From contig JAQVQJ010000011.1 in the NCBI GenBank assembly GCA_028701635.1, positions 1 through 19,931 on the forward strand: 19,931 nt of DNA. Direction: 5' to 3'. Positions within the stretch are counted from its first letter, which is position 1; each line of letters opens with the position of its first letter. Under the pieces are notes generated by a model. It was not told where the DNA came from, did not search any database, and was given only the letters and a program-made list of their open reading frames with translations. Below, piece by piece: positions 8,125 to 13,331 of the stretch. The translations under genes were made by a program, and so were the position numbers. This stretch comes from Clostridia bacterium. Lineage in GTDB: Bacteria; Bacillota_A; Clostridia; Christensenellales; UBA1242.

Positions 8125-8499
8125 TTAGTTTGCTTTTTCTGGATCCTTTTTGGGCATTGGCGTAATCCACCTTGGCTCGTAACAAGTTCCAAAAAAATTT
8201 TCCATATAAGATTCTTTGTATTCATCTTGTTCAAAAATTCCTGCCATGCTACGAAGGTATTCTTTTTTATAATTTTGTTCGTCCCACCGATTAACATCTT
8301 GACTATAGCTGTCTTTACATATCCTAAAATCATAATCTTCAAGTATAATTTCATAGAAGCAAAGCTTTACTTTGATTTTTTTAAGTTCATCTCTACTAAT
8401 TTTTGCAGTTTCAAAATCAACACAAAATTTCTCACTATCTTTAAAGACAATTTTTAAAAGTCTTAGAATATTTAAATCGTCCAATCTTTCTATAAACAT
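8125..8499 (-). CDS. Unrecognised 124-aa protein downstream of rmuC
   Basis: I do not recognise this protein. It has a strong ribosome site AGGAG (8510-8506, read leftward) six bases before its ATG, a consensus promoter (8543-8516) and an intrinsic terminator (8112-8087), so it is very likely expressed. The product is soluble and charged, with four cysteines (about residues 26, 47, 61 and 105) that do not form a spaced pair motif, and no membrane segment. Residues 38-62 (KKIKVKLCFYEIILEDYDF) suggest beta strands, residues 66-95 a charged helical stretch, and the tail PRWITPMPKKDPEK looks disordered. It lies 47 bases after the rmuC stop on the same strand, but the intervening promoter suggests independent expression. 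No function is proposed. Overlapping + strand ORFs here lack ribosome sites and are shadows. Confidence 0.75.
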   Translation of the reverse strand: MFIERLDDLNILRLLKIVFKDSEKFCVDFETAKISRDELKKIKVKLCFYEIILEDYDFRICKDSYSQDVNRWDEQNYKKEYLRSMAGIFEQDEYKESYMENFFGTCYEPRWITPMPKKDPEKAN

Positions 8500-8515
8500 A
8501 TCCTTCTCCTATTAA

Positions 8516-8543
8516 ATTATATTATATTTTGTGGATATGTCAA
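8516..8543 (-). promoter_or_regulatory. Consensus promoter of the 124-aa gene
   Basis: Read leftward: TTGACA (8543-8538), a 16-base spacer and TATAAT (8521-8516), both hexamers perfect. A second overlapping TATAAT sits five bases upstream with too short a spacer. The start is expected near 8509, inside or just before the AGGAGAAGG ribosome site, so the leader is very short. Confidence 0.72.
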
Positions 8544-8546
8544 TAC

Positions 8547-9767
8547 TTAATTTTCATCATCAGGTTTATCAATTTGCACAGAATCGGCGATGTCAATCGG
8601 AGAAGTTGTAGGAATGAAAGATAAATTACTAACCTTTCCAAGTTTACTTTGAATTTTTCGTGTTTTGCTTTCCGCTTCTTTCATAGTGTTTGCCACTTCT
8701 TGAATCTTTTTATTCGTTTTTTCAAGAATTGTGCCAAAGTTATCAAATTCCTTTTTAACACCATCAAGTATTTCCCATACTTGACTTGTGCGTTTCTCAA
8801 TAGCAAAGGCATGGAAACCGACTTGTAATGTGTTAATAAAAGCTGCTAATGTTGTTGGACCTGTAACAGTAACTTTGTAATCTCTTCTCAATGTTTCCGC
8901 TAGAGAGGAGTTTCGCAAAACTTCACAATACAAACTTTCGGTTGGTAAAAACATAACACCAAAGTCTGTTGTAGTTGGAGGATTTACATATTTATCTCTT
9001 ATATCCATAGCGCATTTTTTAATACTTGAAATTAAGGATTTTCTTGCACTTATGACCGCATTTGCATCGCCCGTTTCTTCTGCTTCTATAAGGCGATTAT
9101 AATCTTCAACAGGGTATTTACTATCAATAGGAAGAAGAACAAATTTTCCATCTTCTGTTTTTTCTGGTATTTTTATTGCGAATTCTACAAATTCTTTACT
9201 TCTTGGTTTAGTTTTTGCATTTTTTGTATATTGGTCGGTTGTAAGATATTCTTCTAAAATATTCCCAAGTTGAATTTCTCCCCATGATCCACGAACTTTA
9301 ACATTGGAAAGAACTTTTTTCAAGTCGCCAACCCCAACGGCTAGAGTTTGCATTTCACCAAGTCCTTTGTAAACAGATTCTAGTCTATCGTTGACAAGTT
9401 TAAAAGATTCGCCTAGTCGTTTTTCAAGAGTATTATGTAATTTCTCATCAACAGTTGCACGCATTGTTTCTAATTTTTCAGCATTATCTCTTTGAATAGC
9501 ATATAACTTATCTTCTACTGATTTTCTAATATTTTCTAACTTTTGTTCATTTGTTTGTGAGAATTTTTCAATTCTATTTCCTAAAATTGTATTAATTTCT
9601 TCTCTTGTGTTCTTTAATCCTCTGTCTAAATCATCGCTAATATTTCTAAAATTCTTTTCTAGCGCTTCACCATTTGTTTTCTTTTTGCTTAAAAGAAAAA
9701 CAATTAATAAACTTAAAAATATTAAAATTGATAGCAATAATATTAAAACTATATAAATAGTATCCAT
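8547..9767 (-). CDS. rmuC: RmuC-family DNA recombination protein
   Basis: RmuC proteins carry a predicted nuclease-like fold and, in E. coli, limit recombination at inverted repeats; their biochemical activity is still poorly defined. The 406-residue product begins with one hydrophobic membrane anchor (about residues 3-26) followed by lysines. Next comes a heptad-rich coiled coil (about 35-125), then the RmuC domain (about 125-370) with KVRGSWGEIQLGNILEE, FVLLPIDSKYPVEDY, and YVNPPTTTDFGVMFLPTESLY, all typical of the family. A TTG at 9782 is also in frame, but it overlaps the ribosome site AGAGG (9777-9773); the ATG at 9767 lies five bases after it. The promoter is divergent from that of the P-loop gene, their -35 boxes being only 10 bases apart. 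Confidence 0.92.
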   Translation of the reverse strand: MDTIYIVLILLLSILIFLSLLIVFLLSKKKTNGEALEKNFRNISDDLDRGLKNTREEINTILGNRIEKFSQTNEQKLENIRKSVEDKLYAIQRDNAEKLETMRATVDEKLHNTLEKRLGESFKLVNDRLESVYKGLGEMQTLAVGVGDLKKVLSNVKVRGSWGEIQLGNILEEYLTTDQYTKNAKTKPRSKEFVEFAIKIPEKTEDGKFVLLPIDSKYPVEDYNRLIEAEETGDANAVISARKSLISSIKKCAMDIRDKYVNPPTTTDFGVMFLPTESLYCEVLRNSSLAETLRRDYKVTVTGPTTLAAFINTLQVGFHAFAIEKRTSQVWEILDGVKKEFDNFGTILEKTNKKIQEVANTMKEAESKTRKIQSKLGKVSNLSFIPTTSPIDIADSVQIDKPDDEN

Positions 9768-9783
9768 AAATACCTCTAACAAA

Positions 9784-9811
9784 ATTTTAACACAATCAAT
9801 AGTTTTTTCAA
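9784..9811 (-). promoter_or_regulatory. rmuC promoter with extended -10
   Basis: Read leftward: TTGAAA (9811-9806), 16 bases, TAAAAT (9789-9784) preceded by TGT. The expected start near 9777 coincides with the first base of the AGAGG ribosome site, so the leader is only about 10 bases. Confidence 0.62.
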
Positions 9812-9821
9812 ATTTAATTTA

Positions 9822-9849
9822 TTGACTTGTTTCTAATATGTGGTATAAT
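9822..9849 (+). promoter_or_regulatory. Promoter of the P-loop gene, predicted leaderless
   Basis: TTGACT (9822-9827), 16 bases, TATAAT (9844-9849) preceded by TGG. A start six bases after the -10 box falls on A9856, the first base of the preferred ATG. It runs divergently from the rmuC promoter. Confidence 0.65.
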
Positions 9850-9855
9850 TTTCAT

Positions 9856-10308
9856 ATGGTATATAAGAAAAAAGCTGTAATTATTAGCGGATTCGCTGGA
9901 ATAGGAAAATCAGGATTAAAAGAAAATGTTCCTTACTATGATAATGTTAGAGTTTATGATTTATCATCTTCATATTTTAGAAAAGAACCGGGCTGGGAAG
10001 AAGTTTATTGCGATATAGTGGAATGTATGGTTGATAAATACGATTTTATTTTTATTTCCACACACGACATTGTTATTGACGAAATGAAAAAACGTGGAAA
10101 TGATTTTTATATCGTTTATCCTTTAAAACAATGTAAAGATGAGTATTGCCAAAGATTTATAGATAGAGGAAGCTCCAGAGAATATGTAGACAAATTTATG
10201 AAGAGATGGAGTCAATTTATTGATCAGCTTGATAACATTAATTATGATAAAAAAATTACATTAAGATCAGGACAATATCTTTCCGATGTATTAAATAGGT
10301 TAAGATAA
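9856..10308 (+). CDS. Small P-loop ATPase or nucleotide-kinase-like protein
   Basis: The 150-residue product has a clear Walker A, GFAGIGKS (residues 12-19), directly after a short hydrophobic strand, as in P-loop kinases. A second strand ends in FIFISTHD (about 69-76), a possible catalytic or Walker B-like position. YIVYPLKQCKDEYCQRFIDRG (about 85-105) has the arginine and acidic spacing often seen before the lid of nucleoside or nucleotide kinases. I recognise the general type, which is common in phages and mobile DNA, but not the substrate. The frame opens at an ATG at 9838, but that lies in the promoter spacer; the ATG at 9856 gives a proper N-terminus but has no Shine-Dalgarno, which suggests a leaderless mRNA. 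No terminator follows until 10472-10499, so the transcript would include the repeat at 10319-10422. Confidence 0.8.
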   Translation: MVYKKKAVIISGFAGIGKSGLKENVPYYDNVRVYDLSSSYFRKEPGWEEVYCDIVECMVDKYDFIFISTHDIVIDEMKKRGNDFYIVYPLKQCKDEYCQRFIDRGSSREYVDKFMKRWSQFIDQLDNINYDKKITLRSGQYLSDVLNRLR

Positions 10309-10318
10309 TTTGTTAAAG

Positions 10319-10400
10319 GATGAGATTTCTCCACTCGTTCCATTCGGTCGAAATGACACAGTTATATGTCATTCTGAGCGGAGCGAGGAAGCTTCTTAAC
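10319..10400. repeat. Inverted-repeat element of the GTCATTCTGAGCG type
   Basis: The left arm 10319-10358 ends in GTCGAAATGACA. The right arm 10367-10400 begins TGTCATTCTGAGCGGAGCGAGG, so the two arms pair imperfectly around an 8-base loop CAGTTATA (10359-10366), the left arm carrying several extra bases. I recognise the GAGATTTCTCCACTCG...GTCATTCTGAGCGGAGCGA form as resembling a short intergenic repeat found widely in genomes and metagenomes of gut bacteria; this is from memory, not from a search. Mobility and origin are not known from this window, which has only this one copy. With the next hairpin, the terminator and the spoIIGA promoter it fills the 238 bases between genes. Confidence 0.72.
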
Positions 10401-10422
10401 TAAAACAAGCTAATTTAGTTAA
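10396..10422. repeat. Perfect 9-bp hairpin next to the repeat element
   Basis: TTAACTAAA (10396-10404) and TTTAGTTAA (10414-10422) are exact reverse complements around a 9-base loop. No T tract follows, so it is not a classical terminator. It overlaps the right end of the repeat element and could be part of it, an operator, or a chance AT-rich pair. Confidence 0.5.
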
Positions 10423-10471
10423 ATAATAAATTAAAATATTGAAGCGAAACAAAGATATAACATTTACACAC

Positions 10472-10499
10472 AAAGGTGTCGTTATTCGACACCTTTTTT
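10472..10499 (+). terminator. Intrinsic terminator upstream of spoIIGA
   Basis: AAAGGTGTCG (10472-10481), loop TTATT and CGACACCTTT (10487-10496) form a perfect 10-bp stem running into TTTTTT (10494-10499). It would end transcripts from the P-loop gene before the spoIIGA promoter. Confidence 0.88.
10485..10491 (-). promoter_or_regulatory. Candidate Spo0A box before spoIIGA
   Basis: TTCGACA on the + strand is the exact complement of the Spo0A core TGTCGAA. It is centred about 58 bases before the predicted spoIIGA start, within the range of the second Spo0A site of the B. subtilis spoIIG promoter as I recall it. It lies in the right arm of the terminator, so the match may partly reflect the hairpin. 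Confidence 0.45.
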
Positions 10500-10533
10500 C
10501 ATTTTATTTTGATTGGTATATGAAAATCAAAAG

Positions 10534-10539
10534 TATAAT
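10534..10539 (+). promoter_or_regulatory. spoIIGA -10 box, no well-spaced -35
   Basis: TATAAT is perfect, but no TTGACA-like hexamer stands 16-18 bases upstream; TTGATT (10509-10514) is 19 bases away. A poor or badly spaced -35 is what is known for the Spo0A-activated spoIIG promoter of B. subtilis. The start is expected at 10546-10547, on the ATG itself. Confidence 0.5.
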
Positions 10540-10546
10540 AAATTTT

Positions 10547-11407
10547 ATGGAAATCATAATCGAGTATGTTTTGATTGATAATTTGGTTATTGATTTTTTA
10601 ATTTTGTATATTTCTTGCAAGCTTTTGAAATGCAAAATTGTTTTTTGGAAACTCGCTGTTTCTTCTTTGATTGGCGCCGGGTGTGCTCTGGTTTTGCCAA
10701 TAATTATTCTACCCAACTATGGTTTAATAATATTTAAACTAACATTAGGAGTTTTAATGGTTTTAATTTCTTTGCCAAGCCAAACTTTTAAAAAAGCGTT
10801 ATCTTCATTTATGGTTTTTCTAATGATGACAGGGTCTATGGGTGGGCTATGTTTCTTTTTAATTTTTATGCTTTCGGGCAGTCTTTCGGCAGATGTTTTA
10901 ATTACCTATTCTTCTAATATACCAATTGGTGTAATAATTTTTATGTGTGCGTTAATTTCTTTTGGTGTAACAAAATTGACAAAATTGTTCTATCAAAAGA
11001 AAAATATTAATAATTTTATTTATGAAACAATCTTTAGCGATAAAGGTAGGGAAATAAAGATAAATGCTTTCTTAGACTCGGGAAATACTCTCATTGACCC
11101 AATATCTCAAAAGCCCGTTGTGATTATTAATTATTCATTATTTCACAGGTTATATAATCTGCCCTTGGAAAAGATACTTACTAAAAACATTGAAAAGAAA
11201 GATATAAAAAATTTACATTACATAACATTCAATACTATTGGAAAAAGAGCAGATATGCTGGTGTTTGAAGTTGATAAAATGGAGGTTGTATTTTCAAAAA
11301 ATGAAACGAAAAATTTTAATGACGTTGTGCTTGGATTGTCTTTTAGCGGACTAAACAAGACTTTTTCTTGCGATGCGCTTTTGCATCCACAATTTGTTTG
11401 CGAATAA
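10547..11407 (+). CDS. spoIIGA: Sporulation sigma-E factor-processing peptidase SpoIIGA
   Basis: Membrane-embedded aspartic protease that removes the pro-sequence of sigma-E in the mother cell after asymmetric division, in response to a forespore signal. About five hydrophobic segments occupy the first 145 residues, followed by a soluble C-terminal protease domain. [14 protein letters not shown] holds the active-site aspartate (D177) in the family's DSGN motif, and AGLSFSGL-like and DALLHP segments near the end fit the family. The frame is open from 10439, but the start at 10547 gives [19 protein letters not shown], which aligns residue for residue with the usual SpoIIGA N-terminus (Asn12, Asp16). 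No Shine-Dalgarno precedes it. The length of 286 is slightly short. sigE follows after 8 bases, the canonical order. Confidence 0.9.
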   Translation: MEIIIEYVLIDNLVIDFLILYISCKLLKCKIVFWKLAVSSLIGAGCALVLPIIILPNYGLIIFKLTLGVLMVLISLPSQTFKKALSSFMVFLMMTGSMGGLCFFLIFMLSGSLSADVLITYSSNIPIGVIIFMCALISFGVTKLTKLFYQKKNINNFIYETIFSDKGREIKINAFLDSGNTLIDPISQKPVVIINYSLFHRLYNLPLEKILTKNIEKKDIKNLHYITFNTIGKRADMLVFEVDKMEVVFSKNETKNFNDVVLGLSFSGLNKTFSCDALLHPQFVCE

Positions 11408-11415
11408 GGAGGATT

Positions 11416-12141
11416 ATGCTTTTAAAATTAATTAAAAAATTGATTAGGCAATTAAAAAAAGGCTTAAATTTATGTGACATTAACGATTTGGTTTGCTATT
11501 TATGTGGAAATGAGGCTTTGCCTCTTCCGCTTGATAGCGAAGAAGAGAAAATTTTAATAGAAGAATGTATGAAGGGGAATAGCGTAGCAAGAGGAAAACT
11601 TATCGAACATAACCTTCGTCTTGTTGTCTATATTTCTAAAAAGTTTGATAATTCAGGAATTGAGTTAGAAGACCTTATTTCTATTGGAGCGATTGGACTT
11701 ATAAAAGCCGTACAGACATATAAATTTGACAAGCAAATTAAATTGGCAACTTATGCGAGTCGCTGTATAGAAAATGAAATACTAATGCAATTGAGAAAAA
11801 CATCAAAAATAAGGGGAGAAGTTAGTTTTGATGAACCTCTTAATTATGATGCTGATGGAAATGAATTATTGCTTTCTGATATACTTTTCACTGAGGCCGA
11901 TATAGTTTCAAAAGATTTGGATCAAAGTGTAGAAAAACAGTTACTTTGGGACTCCATTAAAAAATTAAATGAGAGAGAGCGGGAAATTATGGTTTTAAGA
12001 TTTGGGCTTGCTGGAAAGGAAGAAAGAACACAAAAAGAAGTTGCTGACATGATGGGAATCTCGCAAAGTTACATTTCTAGAATTGAAAAGAAAATTCTTG
12101 ACCGCTTGAAAAAAGAATTATTAAAAGTAAGCAATTATTAA
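11416..12141 (+). CDS. sigE: RNA polymerase sporulation sigma factor SigE (pro-form)
   Basis: Mother-cell sigma factor that directs early sporulation genes after engulfment begins. The 241-residue product has the expected pro-sequence (about 1-27, basic and amphipathic, [13 protein letters not shown]), then the conserved [13 protein letters not shown]. Region 2 is seen in [30 protein letters not shown] and [13 protein letters not shown], and region 4 ends in the helix-turn-helix [27 protein letters not shown] (11406-11412) lies three bases before the ATG at 11416; an alternative ATG at 11368 overlaps spoIIGA and is not needed. The usual cleavage position after residue 27 reads LVC-YLCG rather than the VYYIGG of B. 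subtilis. sigG, often next in the Bacillus operon, is not here: a terminator follows at once. SigK is the alternative family call, excluded by the spoIIGA partner. Confidence 0.94.
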   Translation: MLLKLIKKLIRQLKKGLNLCDINDLVCYLCGNEALPLPLDSEEEKILIEECMKGNSVARGKLIEHNLRLVVYISKKFDNSGIELEDLISIGAIGLIKAVQTYKFDKQIKLATYASRCIENEILMQLRKTSKIRGEVSFDEPLNYDADGNELLLSDILFTEADIVSKDLDQSVEKQLLWDSIKKLNEREREIMVLRFGLAGKEERTQKEVADMMGISQSYISRIEKKILDRLKKELLKVSNY

Positions 12142-12165
12142 AAAGAGAGATGATTGGCTCTTTTT
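12140..12165 (+). terminator. Terminator of spoIIGA-sigE
   Basis: AAAAAGAG (12140-12147) pairs with CTCTTTTT (12158-12165) around a 10-base loop, overlapping the sigE stop codon and followed by G and TTTATTTT. Confidence 0.78.
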
Positions 12166-12179
12166 GTTTATTTTACATA

Positions 12180-12208
12180 TTGACAGATGTTGATTCGTCA
12201 GTTATAAT
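12180..12208 (+). promoter_or_regulatory. Perfect-consensus promoter of the HAD gene
   Basis: TTGACA (12180-12185), exactly 17 bases, TATAAT (12203-12208). Both hexamers and the spacing are ideal for sigma-A, so strong vegetative expression is likely. The start is expected near 12215, with AGGTG at 12217-12221 as ribosome site. Confidence 0.82.
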
Positions 12209-12225
12209 TTTTTCGTAGGTGAAAA

Positions 12226-12942
12226 ATGAGCGACAAGATAAAAAAAGCAGTAGTTTTCGATTTTGATGGGACACTATCATATAAAAGCATTAATTCATGG
12301 AAATCGATATGGCAGTATTTAGGATATAGCATAGAAAAAGATTCTTACTTTTCAAAATTATTTATGATGTTTATGAATAGAGAAATTTCTCATCAAAAAT
12401 GGTGTGATTTAACTTGCGACGCATTTAAAGATAAACAAATGACTTTGTCGGCGCTTAGTAGTGCTATTCAATCTACCAATCTTATATCTGGATTTGAGAA
12501 TACGATGTCAGCTCTCAAAAATAGCGACTATTCATTACATATTGTTAGTGGAAGTATTGAACAAATTATTACAGGAGTATTGAAAAATAATACACAAATG
12601 TTTGATTCTATAAAAGCAAATAAAATGTTTTTCAATGATGGTAAATATTTAGAGAGAATTGAAGGGACAAAGTTTGATTTTGAAGGTAAGGCGTTATTTA
12701 TTGAAAAATTAAAGGAAAAGGGATTACAGGCAAAAGATATAGTCTTTGTTGGAAATAGTCATAACGATGAATGGGCATGTCAGTCAGGTTGTAAAACAAT
12801 TTGTCTAAATCCAAAAGATACTTGCGAAACAAATAGTTCTGTTTGGAATAATGTTGTGAAATCAAACGATATTAGAAGTATATTACCTTTAATTTTTAAA
12901 GACAAAAATCTTCAAATAAATGATATGGTACAAGAAAATTAA
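12226..12942 (+). CDS. HAD-superfamily phosphatase, SerB/HAD-IB type
   Basis: The 238-residue product carries all four HAD motifs: VVFDFDGTL with nucleophile D12 and acid D14, motif II serine in HIVSGS (S108), a motif III lysine in EGKALF (K155), and motif IV VGNSHNDEWA (D181-E182). The helical insert after motif I, about 75 residues, is of the C1 type, as in phosphoserine phosphatase-like HAD-IB enzymes. The probable activity is removal of phosphate from a small metabolite; the substrate cannot be read from the sequence, and I do not call it serB since serine-pathway neighbours are absent. Motif IV begins GN rather than the common GD. AGGTG (12217-12221) lies four bases before the ATG. It stands alone between sigE's terminator and a shared terminator with convergent rpsU. 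Confidence 0.87.
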   Translation: MSDKIKKAVVFDFDGTLSYKSINSWKSIWQYLGYSIEKDSYFSKLFMMFMNREISHQKWCDLTCDAFKDKQMTLSALSSAIQSTNLISGFENTMSALKNSDYSLHIVSGSIEQIITGVLKNNTQMFDSIKANKMFFNDGKYLERIEGTKFDFEGKALFIEKLKEKGLQAKDIVFVGNSHNDEWACQSGCKTICLNPKDTCETNSSVWNNVVKSNDIRSILPLIFKDKNLQINDMVQEN

Positions 12943-12954
12943 ATAAAAAAATAA

Positions 12955-12980
12955 AAAGAGAGCATTTGCTCTCTTTATTT
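12955..12980. terminator. Bidirectional terminator between the HAD gene and rpsU
   Basis: AAAGAGAGC (12955-12963), loop ATTT, GCTCTCTTT (12968-12976), followed by ATTTT on the + strand and by TTATTTTTTT on the - strand, so it can serve the HAD gene and act as a second stop for rpsU. Confidence 0.85.
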
Positions 12981-13004
12981 TAACAATTATTAAATGTAAA
13001 TTAG

Positions 13005-13028
13005 AAAAAAGAGAGTTTAAACTCTCTT
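13005..13028 (-). terminator. rpsU terminator overlapping its stop codon
   Basis: A perfect 20-bp palindrome, AAGAGAGTTT/AAACTCTCTT (13009-13028), begins at the rpsU TAA (13029-13027) and is followed on the - strand by TTTTCTAA. The effective stem is about 8 bp with the central TTTAAA partly looped. Confidence 0.8.
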
Positions 13029-13209
13029 ACATTTTTTTTCTAGCTCTTTTTCTAGCGGCTTCTTCTTTCTTTTTACGTTTAACGCTTGGGCTTAAATATG
13101 CTTCTCTTTTACGAACTTCGCCAACTATTCCGTCGCGTTGACACTTTCTTTTAAATCTTTTCAAAGCACTTTCTAAGTTTTCGTTTTCGCCAACTTTAAC
13201 CATTGTCAT
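13027..13209 (-). CDS. rpsU: 30S ribosomal protein S21
   Basis: Small basic protein of the 30S subunit that helps base-pairing between mRNA leaders and the 16S 3' end. The 60 residues show the family pattern: [20 protein letters not shown] (4-23), then the conserved [14 protein letters not shown] segment and a run of lysine and arginine to the end. This normal length for Gram-positive S21 makes the call firm. The ATG at 13209 has GGTGA (13222-13218) eight bases upstream; a second in-frame ATG two codons on (13203) is less well spaced. It is a single-gene unit with its own promoter and terminator, without the yqeY, dnaG or rpoD neighbours common elsewhere, and its promoter is divergent from that of addB. 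Confidence 0.95.
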   Translation of the reverse strand: MTMVKVGENENLESALKRFKRKCQRDGIVGEVRKREAYLSPSVKRKKKEEAARKRARKKM

Positions 13210-13245
13210 TTAATTAATCACCGCCTCTTATTTCTAATTTGCTCT

Positions 13246-13275
13246 ATTATATACTCCTTTGTATTATATTGTCAA
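13246..13275 (-). promoter_or_regulatory. rpsU promoter
   Basis: Read leftward: TTGACA (13275-13270), 18 bases, TATAAT (13251-13246). Both hexamers are perfect with a slightly long spacer, as suits a strongly expressed ribosomal protein gene. The start is expected near 13239. Confidence 0.75.
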
Positions 13276-13296
13276 GCATTAAAAGATATTTAATCT

Positions 13297-13324
13297 TTGA
13301 GAATTTATTATTTTATGCTAAAAT
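13297..13324 (+). promoter_or_regulatory. addBA promoter with extended -10, predicted leaderless
   Basis: TTGAGA (13297-13302), 16 bases, TAAAAT (13319-13324) preceded by TGC. A start six or seven bases on falls at 13331-13332, on the ATG of addB. It runs away from the rpsU promoter with 21 bases between the two -35 boxes. Confidence 0.62.
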
Positions 13325-13331
13325 TACTCTA

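Noticed and set aside
7974..8457. Overlapping ORFs on both strands between pnuC and the 124-aa gene (7974-8354 -, 8119-8457 +).
   Set aside because: They lack ribosome sites, run through terminators or against the well-supported 124-aa gene, and have unnatural composition, so they are shadows.
10439..10546. N-terminal extension of SpoIIGA from a TTG at 10439.
   Set aside because: It runs through an intrinsic terminator and the -10 box, and the family N-terminus begins at 10547.
13239..13331. Hydrophobic N-terminal extension of AddB, like a signal peptide or anchor.
   Set aside because: It is read from within the divergent rpsU promoter and leader and lies upstream of the addB promoter; AddB is cytoplasmic and its normal N-terminus starts at 13332.
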